NCBI GenBank assembly: GCA_030428565.1
Contig: JAUIDR010000032.1
Span: forward strand, 1-38,486
Source: Alphaproteobacteria bacterium
GTDB taxonomy: Bacteria > Pseudomonadota > Alphaproteobacteria > UBA7985 > JAUIBT01
Reading direction: 5' to 3'
Length of the DNA: 38,486 nucleotides
The notes below the pieces were generated by a model. That model was given only the letters and a program-made list of their open reading frames with translations. It ran no database searches and was not told the origin of the DNA. Position 1 is the stretch's first letter. The number at the start of each line of letters is the position of its first letter. This document shows positions 28,510 to 36,167 of this stretch, in pieces. The position numbers were made by a program, and so were the translations under genes.

Positions 28510-29820
28510 CTAGGCCTTGGGTTGGGATGCCCGCGATGCGCGAGCCGTCTTGCTCGTGCTTTTACTGGCGGACTTGCCAGCTGTCTTAACTGCCGTCTTG
28601 CCCGTTGTTTTGCTGGCGGTTTTAGCCGCCGTCTTGCGGGGCGTCTTGACAGCAGCCTTGGACTTCACCCACTCGGACAGGCCGCCAGCGACCACGCCTT
28701 GTGCCTTACTGGAGACAAATACGCCGACATGACCACCGGGGAAACTCAGCTCCTGATAGCGGCGACCTGGGATGAAATCGCCCAGCGGCGTGGTGCATGA
28801 AACAGGAATAATGTGATCTTGCTTGGCGTAGATATTTAAAACGGAACACTTGATATTGCTCAGATCGACAAGCCTGCCACCCAGCTCAAATTCGCCCTTC
28901 ACCAGTTGGTTCTGACCATAGAGGTTATAGATCCACTGCTTGGCCGCTGCGCCCGGGTGGTCGGGGCGATCTGCGATCCACTTTTCCATGCGCAAGAAAT
29001 TCAGCGTCGCCGCCTCGTTGCCCGCCAGGCGCGCCAAGCCAACATTATACTTCGTCAGCGTTGCCATAGGGGTTAGAGCGGTGAACATGGTGCCGTAGAA
29101 AGAGCCCGGCAATCCGCCAAAGGTCTCGATCAACAGGTCTACGTCGCTTTCTTCAAGGTTGCCCAGCCACATATTGAGCTGGCCTTCACCTAGCCAAAAA
29201 TTGTCCGGGTCGCCTTCAAAGTCGATGGGCGTGATGGCCAGGGCCAGGCCTGCGAACAAGTCCGGCTCCAAGGCCGCCAAGCAGGCTGAAAAAGTGCCGC
29301 CCTCGCAGATGCCGAAGACCACCGACGGGCGCCCCTCGTTCTCAGCGTTGGCAAAGCGCAGGCAGCCGCTCAAATAACGCAGCACGTAGTCGTCGATTTT
29401 CAAATGGCGATCAACACGGGTCGGGTTGCCCCAGTCCACAACATAGACACGATGACCCGCTTCCAGCAGGTTACGCACCAAAGAACGGTCTTCTTGCAAG
29501 TCGATCATGGTCTGGCGGCCAAACAGGCCATAGCAAATGATGATCGGTGGCAAGTCTGGCAGCTCATCGACCAGCGGCTCGTATTCGTACAAGCGCACCT
29601 TGTCGATGGCGAAAACTTCTTTCTTGGGCAAGGTCGCGATCTGCACGGCCTCGTCGGGCAGGTCGGCCAACAGCGCCGTGGTCTTGGCGGCCTTTACCTG
29701 GTTGTCGAGCCAGGCTTCCCACAATTTGGCAGCTTCCCCAAACGCTGGGTTTGTCGGGGTCTCGGTTTCGTTGCTGGTGGCGCCAGAAGCGGCGCCAGCC
29801 TTGCTTGATCGAGCGGTCAT
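28510..29820 (-). CDS. phaC: Class III polyhydroxyalkanoate synthase, catalytic subunit PhaC, with basic C-terminal tail
   Basis: Polymerises 3-hydroxyacyl-CoA on the granule surface, as a complex with PhaE. 436 residues. The nucleophile loop is FGICEGGTF with Cys172; class III enzymes normally have GICQGG, so the residue after Cys is Glu here. The other triad members are Asp335 (YAKQDHIIP) and His364 (PGGHVGVF). VYVVDWGNP and IDDYV are family signatures. Compared with class III enzymes of about 355 residues it has an extra N-terminal stretch (about 1-25) and a tail (386-436) with 12 Lys, 3 Arg and no acidic residue in KTAxKTA-like steps, like AlgP or histone H1 tails. The start overlaps the phaE stop (ATGA), so the two are co-translated. 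Confidence 0.94.
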   Translation of the reverse strand: MTARSSKAGAASGATSNETETPTNPAFGEAAKLWEAWLDNQVKAAKTTALLADLPDEAVQIATLPKKEVFAIDKVRLYEYEPLVDELPDLPPIIICYGLFGRQTMIDLQEDRSLVRNLLEAGHRVYVVDWGNPTRVDRHLKIDDYVLRYLSGCLRFANAENEGRPSVVFGICEGGTFSACLAALEPDLFAGLALAITPIDFEGDPDNFWLGEGQLNMWLGNLEESDVDLLIETFGGLPGSFYGTMFTALTPMATLTKYNVGLARLAGNEAATLNFLRMEKWIADRPDHPGAAAKQWIYNLYGQNQLVKGEFELGGRLVDLSNIKCSVLNIYAKQDHIIPVSCTTPLGDFIPGRRYQELSFPGGHVGVFVSSKAQGVVAGGLSEWVKSKAAVKTPRKTAAKTASKTTGKTAVKTAGKSASKSTSKTARASRASQPKA

Positions 29821-31082
29821 GAGCGCTTGCGTCCCTTCAGGCTATTCATTTCGTTGCGAAGATCGGCCAATTGCTGGCGCAGGCTGTGGACCACTTCGAT
29901 CAGGTCATCGACCTCACTGCGCGCCGGGATATTGACCTGTTTGCACCAGTCGTCGGCTTGCTTGTGCTGGCGCTGCTTGATCGTCAGGCCTGCGCGCATC
30001 AAGTCACGTTGAGCATCAAGAAACTCGGGCGAACGCTGGGCTTCCAACAGCGCGGTATTGGCAATTTTTATCCAATCTTGCAGCGCTTGATTGGGATCGA
30101 CCTCCTGCGCGTCTTGATCCAGGTAGCTCTCAGAAAAGCGGTGGTAGGCTTGCTCCCAAGCCCGGCTCATAATGCCGCTCAGATGGGCCACGGCTTGCTG
30201 ATAGTCCAACAGTTCTTTCCAAGCGCGGGCGTTTTGGGCCTGCGGGTTGGGCATGTCGGCAAGCTGCGGGCCGGTGGCGACTTTGTCCAACCATTCTTTG
30301 AAGTTTTGCGGCATGTCGGCGCTCCACCAAGCCGGAAAGCTCATCGCCTTCATGGCGGCGAAGGCTTCGGCCATGCCCGGCTGGTTAGCCCAATCGGGCA
30401 CCATGGCCATCCAGTCTTGGGGGGTGCCCGCCATGGCGGTGCCGACAAATGGATTGCCCGCCGCCAAATTGCCAAGAAAATCGGTCCAGGCGCTTGCCTG
30501 CGGCGCGCCCGTAAAGGCCGGAAAGCCCATACCAGGCATACCCGCACCGGCACCTGGGAAGCCACCCATGGGTGCATGGCCAGTCATAAAGGGGTTCATG
30601 GCTGCCATGGCCGCCATACCGGCTGGCGCGTTGGGGTTCTGCCAGGCTTGGAAGGGGTTGGACTGCGGAGCAGCGCCAAAGCCAAAAGCAGCCGGATTTG
30701 CGCCAGCGCTCGGCATCGGGTTTTGCGTCCAGGGATTTTGCGTCCAGGGGTTTTGCGTCCAGGGATTCTGGACCCAGGAGGTAGCTTCGGGCATGCCCTG
30801 GCCGCCAGCCGCATTGGCCGCGGTCTGCCAGAACTGACGCCATTGTTCCATCATGGCGGCTTGCTGGGCGCTCCAATCGGCTTGGCCCCCGCTGTCGCTG
30901 TCAGCGCCGCCTTCATCGGAATCGCCACCAGAGCCACCAGAGCCACTGCCGCCGCCGTCAATGTGCGGTGCTTTACCTTTCAGCATGACCTGTTGAAAGG
31001 CCTCGGCCATCTTGGTCTGATTTTCCAGAAGGGCGTCTTGACTCTTTTGCCAAGCGTTTAGCCAGTCGGGAGTCTCGCTCAT
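29817..31082 (-). CDS. phaE: Class III PHA synthase subunit PhaE
   Basis: Activating partner of class III PhaC; it has no catalytic residues of its own. 421 residues against roughly 360 usual. The N-terminal helix (MSETPDWLNAWQKSQDALLENQ) and the C-terminal helical region (SGIMSRAWEQAYHRFSESYL; PEFLDAQRDLMRAG; IPARSEVDDLIEVVHSLRQQ) fit the PhaE family. Between them are a Gly/Ser/Asp-rich stretch (43-66), a QNPWT repeat (105-122) and a Met/Ala/Gly/Phe/Pro-rich linker (about 123-215), which look like a flexible or granule-contacting insert. The last 35 residues form a predicted coiled coil. It is the first gene of phaE-phaC-CoA transferase. Confidence 0.9.
   Translation of the reverse strand: MSETPDWLNAWQKSQDALLENQTKMAEAFQQVMLKGKAPHIDGGGSGSGGSGGDSDEGGADSDSGGQADWSAQQAAMMEQWRQFWQTAANAAGGQGMPEATSWVQNPWTQNPWTQNPWTQNPMPSAGANPAAFGFGAAPQSNPFQAWQNPNAPAGMAAMAAMNPFMTGHAPMGGFPGAGAGMPGMGFPAFTGAPQASAWTDFLGNLAAGNPFVGTAMAGTPQDWMAMVPDWANQPGMAEAFAAMKAMSFPAWWSADMPQNFKEWLDKVATGPQLADMPNPQAQNARAWKELLDYQQAVAHLSGIMSRAWEQAYHRFSESYLDQDAQEVDPNQALQDWIKIANTALLEAQRSPEFLDAQRDLMRAGLTIKQRQHKQADDWCKQVNIPARSEVDDLIEVVHSLRQQLADLRNEMNSLKGRKRS
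30721..30780. repeat. Four 15-bp tandem units in phaE (QNPWT)
   Basis: TTTTGCGTCCAGGGA, TTTTGCGTCCAGGGG, TTTTGCGTCCAGGGA and a diverged fourth unit lie contiguous and in frame, encoding repeated Gln-Asn-Pro-Trp-Thr on the minus strand. Near-perfect copies suggest recent duplication. Confidence 0.95.
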
Positions 31083-31226
31083 ATCTGCGCCTCCAGCAAT
31101 TGCGGGGCCTCGCCCCGTCTATGGCCCCTAGCCCTGATGGACCGGGAATTGAGAACGAGCCCGCTTGCCGTCGTTGAGCAAACAGGCCCGGTTTGGGGCA
31201 ACGCCAGCGCCGCCCCGATCTTCGCC

Positions 31227-32381
31227 TTACAGCGCTTGGGTGTAGATATCCAAAGCCGCTTCGTAGGTCATTTCACGCGGGTTGTTGACCAAAAGGCGGG
31301 TCTGCTTCATGGCGTCTTCGGCCAGCATGGTCAGGTGGTTGTGCGATACACCCACTTCAGCCAGCTTAGACTTCATGCCCAAATCAGGGCCCATGGCCTT
31401 GAAGCCCTCGACCATGATCTTGGTGGCTTCCACATCAGATTTGCCCTTAGCATCGGCGAAGATCAGCGGCGCCAACTCAGCATAGAGGCCTTGAGCCTCG
31501 GGCATATTGAAGTCCAACACGTAGGGCAAAACCAACGCGTTTGACAGGCCGTGCGGTACGTGGAAGTGACCGCCCAAAGGATAAGCCAAGGCATGCACCG
31601 CTGCTACAGGCGCGTTGGCAAAAGCCATGCCCGCCAGCATGGAGCCCAACAGCATGTTCAAACGCGCATTGCGGTCATCACCCTTGGTGCAAGCGGTGTA
31701 GATATTGCCACCCAACAGCTCCAGCGCTTGGCGCGCCAGCGTATCAGAGACAATGTTCTTCTTATGCTTAGAGGTATAGGCCTCGATGGCGTGAACCATC
31801 GCGTCGATACCGGTCGCCGCTGTGACGTGCGCGGGCAGACCGACCGTCAGCTCGGCATCCAAAACCGCCCAATCCGGCAACAACTGCTCAGAGACAACGC
31901 CCTTTTTCTCGTTGGTGCCAGTGGTCACGATTGAGATCTGTGTCACTTCCGAGCCGGTGCCCGCAGTGGTGGGTGCCAAGACCAGCGGCAGACGCTCGCC
32001 TTTCACCTGATCGATGCCGTACATGGTGTCGAGCGGCTGGTTTGATCCGACCAGAACCGCAATCAGCTTGGCGGTGTCCATGGACGAGCCGCCACCGACA
32101 GACACAACACCATCAACCTTGGCGGCGCGTGCGTCTTCGACGGCTTTCAAGATCATGGCTTCCGGCGGATCGGCAACGACATCGTCGATGATGTGGACCG
32201 ACAGGCCCGCTGCCTTGATGCCGTCCAGAGCCGCTTGGGCCAAGCCCAGCTCAAGGATCATCTTGTCAGTGACAAAGGCGATATTTTTACAGCCACGGTC
32301 GGCCATGATCTGGCCGATCTTCCGGGTGCCGCCGACCTCGCACAGGATCGACTTGGTCGTCTTAAAGGTAAATGTATGCAT
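31227..32381 (-). CDS. Iron-containing alcohol dehydrogenase (group III)
   Basis: NAD(P)-dependent interconversion of alcohol and aldehyde (or hydroxy- and semialdehyde). 384 residues. The nucleotide-binding motif is VVSVGGGSSMDTAK (92-105), then APTTAGTGSEVT. The metal ligands align one for one with the family: Asp193 and His197 (GIDAMVHAIEAYTS), His263 (AVHALAYPLGG) and His277 (HFHVPHGLSNA). The substrate is open: ethanol, butanol, 1,3-propanediol or 4-hydroxybutyrate are all used by relatives. It lies between alsS (117 bp upstream) and phaE (144 bp downstream), all on one strand. The ribosome site is weak. A 6-bp hairpin AGACCC-TGG-GGGTCT at 32481-32495 lies between alsS and this gene. Confidence 0.92.
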   Translation of the reverse strand: MHTFTFKTTKSILCEVGGTRKIGQIMADRGCKNIAFVTDKMILELGLAQAALDGIKAAGLSVHIIDDVVADPPEAMILKAVEDARAAKVDGVVSVGGGSSMDTAKLIAVLVGSNQPLDTMYGIDQVKGERLPLVLAPTTAGTGSEVTQISIVTTGTNEKKGVVSEQLLPDWAVLDAELTVGLPAHVTAATGIDAMVHAIEAYTSKHKKNIVSDTLARQALELLGGNIYTACTKGDDRNARLNMLLGSMLAGMAFANAPVAAVHALAYPLGGHFHVPHGLSNALVLPYVLDFNMPEAQGLYAELAPLIFADAKGKSDVEATKIMVEGFKAMGPDLGMKSKLAEVGVSHNHLTMLAEDAMKQTRLLVNNPREMTYEAALDIYTQAL

Positions 32382-32498
32382 GGGGACTCGCTTTCTATGA
32401 GCAAGCCGCGGCGCTTGGGGATCACCGCTCTTGCTCTTTCGATTTCATTTTTATTGCGAACGCACCGCCAAGGCCTTGTTAGACCCTGGGGGTCTGCT

Positions 32499-34211
32499 CT
32501 AGGCCGACGCGAAGGGAGAGGTCATTTCCTTGAGCTGCTTGGTCAGCTTCATATTCTCAGAATAATCAACCGCGCAGTCGATGACAGAAACCGTACCATC
32601 GGCCATAGCGGCCTTCAGGGTCGGGATCAGATCTTCAGCTTTTTCAACGCGGTAGCCCTTAGCACCAAAGCTTTCGGCGTACTTTACAAAATCGGGGTTG
32701 CCGATGTCGATGTGGCTCTTGCGCCCATAGTGGCGAAGCTGGTGCCATTCGATCAGACCGTACTTGCCGTCGTTGAAGATCAGATTGGTAATGTTGAGGC
32801 CCAGACGCAAAGCGGTCTCAATCTCTTGGCTGTTCATCATGAAGCCGGCATCGCCAGATACAGCCACGACGTTGCGATCAGGGTGCACTAACTTAGCCGC
32901 AATCGCACCCGGCATTGCAATACCCATCGAGGCGAAACCGTTAGAAATGATGCAGGTGTTGGGACGCTCGGCCTGGTACATGCGCGCGATCCACATCTTG
33001 TGGGCACCCACGTCCGACAGCAAAATGTCTTCCGGGTTCAAAGCGGTGCGCAAGTCGTGAATGACTTTTTGCGGCTTCATGGGGAAGCTGGTGTCCTCGG
33101 CATGCTCGTTCAGCATCTTACGGATAATTTCACGCTTTGACTTCACGGACTGCTGCGAGCCTTCTTCACAGCGCGCGGTGATGCGCGACAGCGAGTCCTT
33201 CAAATCGCCGATAACGCCCGCTTCAACGATGTAGTGCGCGTCAACCTCAGCCGGGTTGCCGTCAACGTGGACAATCCGCTTGTCCAGGTTCGGGTTCCAT
33301 AGGCTGGGGTGATACTCCACCATGTCGTAGCCCACGCAGAGGATAAGGTCAGCGTCTTCAATGGCATAGGCGACATAATCCTTGGCTTTCAGACCAACGG
33401 TGCCGAGCGATAAGTTGTGAGATGAGGGCAGAACACCTTTGGCCATGAAGGTCGTGGCGACCGGTGCGTTGATGGCTTCGGCCAGGTCGATCAGCTCTTT
33501 TTCAGCGTGATAACGGATGACGCCGTTCCCCGCGATAATCAGCGGCTTTTTGGCCTTGGCGATCATGCCTGCGACGTCGCGGCAGCGACCGATGGGCGCG
33601 GTGGGCGGAATGGGGGCTTGGCGCTTGAGCGGCGGCAGTTCGTCGGTCTTCATCTCGGCGATGTTCTCAGGGAAATCGATGAAGCTGGCGCCCGGCTTTT
33701 CGGCTTGCGCAAACTTGAAGGCTTTCCGGACGACCTCGGGGACGATCTCGGGCTCGCGGATTTGCGTTGAGTACTTTGAGATGGGGGCAAAGAGGTTCAC
33801 CAAGTCTAGGATTTGATGGCTCTCTTTGTGCAGGCGCGTGGTTGCGCCCTGGCCCGCGATTGCAACAATCGGTGCGCGATCCATGTTCGCATCTGCGACA
33901 CCGGTGACCAAGTTGGTCGCGCCTGGGCCCAAGGTTGACATACAGACACCCGCGCGGCCGGTCAGGCGGCCATACACATCAGCCATGAAGGCGGCGCCTT
34001 GCTCGTGGCGGGTGGTAATAAATTCGATGTCGCTCTCCAAGAGCGCATCCATGATGCCGATGTTTTCTTCACCGGGAATGCCGAAAATGTATTCGACGCC
34101 TTCGTTCTCCAAGCACTTAACCAGCAATTCCGCAGCTTTCACGGTCTTTTTGGGGGTCTCGACTTGTTGATTTGCGCTGGCGTCTGCCGCCGTCGCTGTT
34201 GCATGATCCAT
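32499..34211 (-). CDS. alsS: Catabolic-type acetolactate synthase (ThDP-dependent)
   Basis: Condenses two pyruvates to acetolactate. 570 residues from the ATG at 34211, which has AAGGTGG 7 bp upstream. The frame is open to 34280, but that lead is not family-like. The catalytic Glu is E70 in RHEQGAAFMADVYGR. The C-terminal ThDP/Mg motif is SGDAGFMMNSQEIETALRLG with LIFNDGKYGLIEWHQ. The run DFVKYAESFGAKGYRV..DYSENMKLTKQL resembles Bacillus AlsS and Klebsiella BudB rather than IlvB. No small regulatory subunit and no acetolactate decarboxylase lie nearby, so the end product (acetoin or valine precursor) is unclear. Sulfoacetaldehyde-type relatives are less likely from the Gly/Pro-loop sequence GIPGEENIGIMDAL. 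Confidence 0.85.
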   Translation of the reverse strand: MDHATATAADASANQQVETPKKTVKAAELLVKCLENEGVEYIFGIPGEENIGIMDALLESDIEFITTRHEQGAAFMADVYGRLTGRAGVCMSTLGPGATNLVTGVADANMDRAPIVAIAGQGATTRLHKESHQILDLVNLFAPISKYSTQIREPEIVPEVVRKAFKFAQAEKPGASFIDFPENIAEMKTDELPPLKRQAPIPPTAPIGRCRDVAGMIAKAKKPLIIAGNGVIRYHAEKELIDLAEAINAPVATTFMAKGVLPSSHNLSLGTVGLKAKDYVAYAIEDADLILCVGYDMVEYHPSLWNPNLDKRIVHVDGNPAEVDAHYIVEAGVIGDLKDSLSRITARCEEGSQQSVKSKREIIRKMLNEHAEDTSFPMKPQKVIHDLRTALNPEDILLSDVGAHKMWIARMYQAERPNTCIISNGFASMGIAMPGAIAAKLVHPDRNVVAVSGDAGFMMNSQEIETALRLGLNITNLIFNDGKYGLIEWHQLRHYGRKSHIDIGNPDFVKYAESFGAKGYRVEKAEDLIPTLKAAMADGTVSVIDCAVDYSENMKLTKQLKEMTSPFASA

Positions 34212-34313
34212 GCGTTTCCACCTTGTAGGGTCTAAATATGTCTGGGTGAGGATAGTCTTGCGATGAACTATCTGCGACATAACTTAACCCGATTTTGTCG
34301 ATAACCCTAATAC

Positions 34314-34323
34314 TACCTAGGTA
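34314..34323. promoter_or_regulatory. Palindrome TACCTAGGTA upstream of alsS
   Basis: A perfect 10-bp palindrome 103 bp upstream of the alsS ATG, next to TATAC and TAGTATTAG stretches that could supply a -10 element on the minus strand. It could be an operator; no regulator can be named. Confidence 0.3.
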
Positions 34324-34428
34324 TACGAGTCCCCGACATTTTGCATGGCTGGGTCAGAACGTCAGGCGGAACCGAGCGCTTAGCCCCGTTTCTGCAGCCG
34401 GAAGTTCACAAACGGCACCCTAACTATA

Positions 34429-34441
34429 TTGCGCTGCACAA
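34429..34441 (+). promoter_or_regulatory. Putative PhaR operator, distal
   Basis: TTGCGCTGCACAA, 95 bp before the phasin start. It differs by one base from the proximal box, 34 bp away. TGC-rich sequences of this kind are the known targets of PhaR in alphaproteobacteria, and a phaR gene lies 0.8 kb away. The box could overlap a -35 element, with TAAAAA 17 bp downstream as a poor -10 (inference). Confidence 0.6.
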
Positions 34442-34462
34442 TTCACAGCCGTAAAAATTTTG

Positions 34463-34475
34463 TTGCACTGCACAA
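34463..34475 (+). promoter_or_regulatory. Putative PhaR operator, proximal
   Basis: TTGCACTGCACAA, an imperfect palindrome at about the expected transcription start of the phasin gene. Binding here would block transcription when no polymer is present to titrate PhaR away (established model for PhaR; its use here is inference). Confidence 0.62.
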
Positions 34476-34535
34476 AAAACCTGCTATCAAGAGTCCATCA
34501 AATACAAACTTCCTCCCCAACAAGGATCTCCAATC

Positions 34536-34949
34536 ATGGCTAGCCAGACCAAAACAACCGCCGCTTCTGCTGCATCTGCTAACGCAACCGCTGCTGCTTC
34601 TGAAGCAATGAAAAAAGGCCAAGAATTCATGACCGACCAAATCGGCGCTTCTGAAAAAATCGTTGACGCAGCGATCGAATTCAACGCTGCTGCATTCCGT
34701 GGTGCTGAAGCTGTCTCTAAGAAAGCTTACGAGAACTACGTTGCAAACGTTGCTGCTTCTTTCGAAGGCGCTAAGGCGCTGAACAAAGCTGCTGACCTGT
34801 CTGATTTCTACTCTGTTTCACTGGCTAACTACAACAAAGCCGCTGAAACCATGACCGAGCAGTACAAAGCAATGACCAAGCTGGTTAACAAGGCTGCTAA
34901 AGAAACTGGTGAAGCTGCGCGTGCTGCTTACACCAAAGCTTTTGCATAA
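34536..34949 (+). CDS. Phasin family protein (PHA granule coat)
   Basis: A 137-residue, Ala-rich, all-helical protein of the phasin family that coats the surface of PHA granules. A flexible Ala/Thr/Ser start (1-25) precedes helices with heptad-like Ala spacing (AAIEFNAAAFRGAEAVSKKAYENY; YKAMTKLVNKAAKETGEAARAAY). Codon use is unlike the genes around it: Ala is almost always GCT, as in genes of very high expression, fitting an abundant coat protein. AAGGA lies about 9 bp before the ATG. It is preceded by two PhaR-like boxes and followed by a strong terminator, so it is its own transcription unit. Confidence 0.92.
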   Translation: MASQTKTTAASAASANATAAASEAMKKGQEFMTDQIGASEKIVDAAIEFNAAAFRGAEAVSKKAYENYVANVAASFEGAKALNKAADLSDFYSVSLANYNKAAETMTEQYKAMTKLVNKAAKETGEAARAAYTKAFA

Positions 34950-34988
34950 GCTTAAAGCTTGCACAGCGGGCGCTTAGCGCTCGCAAAG

Positions 34989-35024
34989 AAGGGCTCCCGT
35001 TTGCCGGGGGCCCTTTTTGTTTTG
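34989..35024 (+). terminator. Intrinsic terminator of the phasin gene
   Basis: AAGGGCTCCCG pairs with CGGGGGCCCTT (11 bp with one G-U pair) around a 5-nt loop, followed by TTTTTGTTTTG. It lies 39 bp after the phasin stop. Confidence 0.92.
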
Positions 35025-35257
35025 CTGAACTGCCCCCTTGCATGAGCCAGCGCATGGCTCACCGATTGGCGCGGACCAGACCGCCAACGGGCGCTTGTCG
35101 GCATGGCTTTATTGTGCAAGCGCGAAGCTGACAAAGAAAAGACCGGGAATATCGCTTGCCATCAAGGGCTTGGCTCGGCTTATATCGCAGCATCGTTTCA
35201 TACGGCGGCGCACAATCGAGGCTCCGCCCAGACCCCAGTTCGGCTGAAAGTCGCGGC
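35025..35257. other. Region upstream of phaR, no gene recognised
   Basis: 233 bp between the phasin terminator and the phaR start. An open frame from 35156 runs into phaR but its first 34 codons are not family-like. It must contain the phaR promoter; I do not see a TGC box matching those before the phasin gene. Confidence 0.5.
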
Positions 35258-36106
35258 ATGCCCCAGCAAAACGAGCCCATCGTTATCAAGAAATATGCCA
35301 ATCGGCGCCTCTATAACACCGCGTCCAGCGCCTATATCGTCATCGCCGATATCATCAAGATGGTCGAAGACGAGGTCGATTTTGTCGTGCTGGACGCCAA
35401 AAGCGGCGAGGATTTGACCCGCGCAATCCTCAACCAGGTCATTTTTGAGCAAGAGAGCCAGGGCAGCGGTTTCATGTTTCCGTTGGAATTCCAGCGCCAA
35501 TTGATCCGCCTCTATTCCGACAACTGCAGTGCCCTGCTGCCTGACTATCTGGCGCAGTCGCTCAGTTACTTTAACGACCAGCGCGACTCCATGGGGCAGG
35601 CCATGCAAGAAGCCATGGCCCACAACACCAACGCCATGATGGAATTTTCGCGCGCCATGGCCCGACAGAACCTGTCCTATTATCAGCATTCCATGGACAT
35701 GTTCCGCGCCTTTACCAGTATGGGCGGCCCGAGCGGCGCAGCCGGCCAAGGCGGCGAGGCAGACCCCGGCGCGGCTGCCGGATCAAGCGCGGCTGCCCGA
35801 CCAAGCCAGGCTCAACCGACAGCGCCACAAGACCAGTCGGTCACACCGACCAGAGCGCCAGCACAAGCGGCATTCACGCCGGATAAGGCCAGCAGCGAAT
35901 CGCCCAAAAAACCAACGACAAAAAAGCGGGCCACCAAACCAGCGACAGCCAATCCCAGCACTGCCAATCCCAGCACTGCCGAATCCAAGGCTGACGCTCC
36001 AATTAGCGATGACAAGAGCGCAAGCGATGCGAGCGACCAAGACCTGGACGCCATCAAAGCCCAACTGCTGGCCCTGCAAAAACAAATCAATGACCTAACG
36101 TCATAG
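35258..36106 (+). CDS. phaR: Polyhydroxyalkanoate synthesis repressor PhaR
   Basis: Cytoplasmic DNA-binding regulator that also binds PHA; polymer titrates it off phasin promoters. 282 residues from the ATG at 35258. The N-terminal DNA-binding region starts IKKYANRRLYNT (10-21), followed by DIIKMVEDEVDFVVLDAKSGEDLTR and LNQVIFEQE, all conserved family blocks. The second family domain covers about 75-130. From about 165 on there is a long Ala/Pro/Ser/Lys-rich tail with a two-unit ANPST repeat and a final helix (LDAIKAQLLALQKQINDL), which may oligomerise. Most PhaR proteins are about 180-200 residues, so the tail is an addition. The ribosome site is weak. The gene sits between phasin and a hydrolase. 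Confidence 0.94.
   Translation: MPQQNEPIVIKKYANRRLYNTASSAYIVIADIIKMVEDEVDFVVLDAKSGEDLTRAILNQVIFEQESQGSGFMFPLEFQRQLIRLYSDNCSALLPDYLAQSLSYFNDQRDSMGQAMQEAMAHNTNAMMEFSRAMARQNLSYYQHSMDMFRAFTSMGGPSGAAGQGGEADPGAAAGSSAAARPSQAQPTAPQDQSVTPTRAPAQAAFTPDKASSESPKKPTTKKRATKPATANPSTANPSTAESKADAPISDDKSASDASDQDLDAIKAQLLALQKQINDLTS
35948..35977. repeat. Two 15-bp tandem units in phaR (ANPST)
   Basis: GCCAATCCCAGCACT occurs twice without a change, followed by a diverged GCCGAATCC. In frame it gives ANPST-ANPST-AES in the PhaR tail. Confidence 0.9.
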
Positions 36107-36167
36107 CCTTCGTCGCGATCCTCCCGCCTTTTACCCCCCCCCAACACTGGACAACGAGCCCTTCGCC

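Larger units (their letters stand above)
34212..34535. other. Divergent alsS / phasin intergenic region
   Basis: 324 bp that should carry both promoters. The alsS side has a perfect 10-bp palindrome (TACCTAGGTA). The phasin side has two TGC-rich boxes. The region is AT-richer than the flanking genes. Everything else in it is unassigned. Confidence 0.6.

Noticed and set aside
32481-32495. AGACCC-TGG-GGGTCT hairpin as a terminator of alsS
   Set aside because: A perfect 6-bp stem but no T-tract follows on the minus strand; kept only as a note in the dehydrogenase entry.
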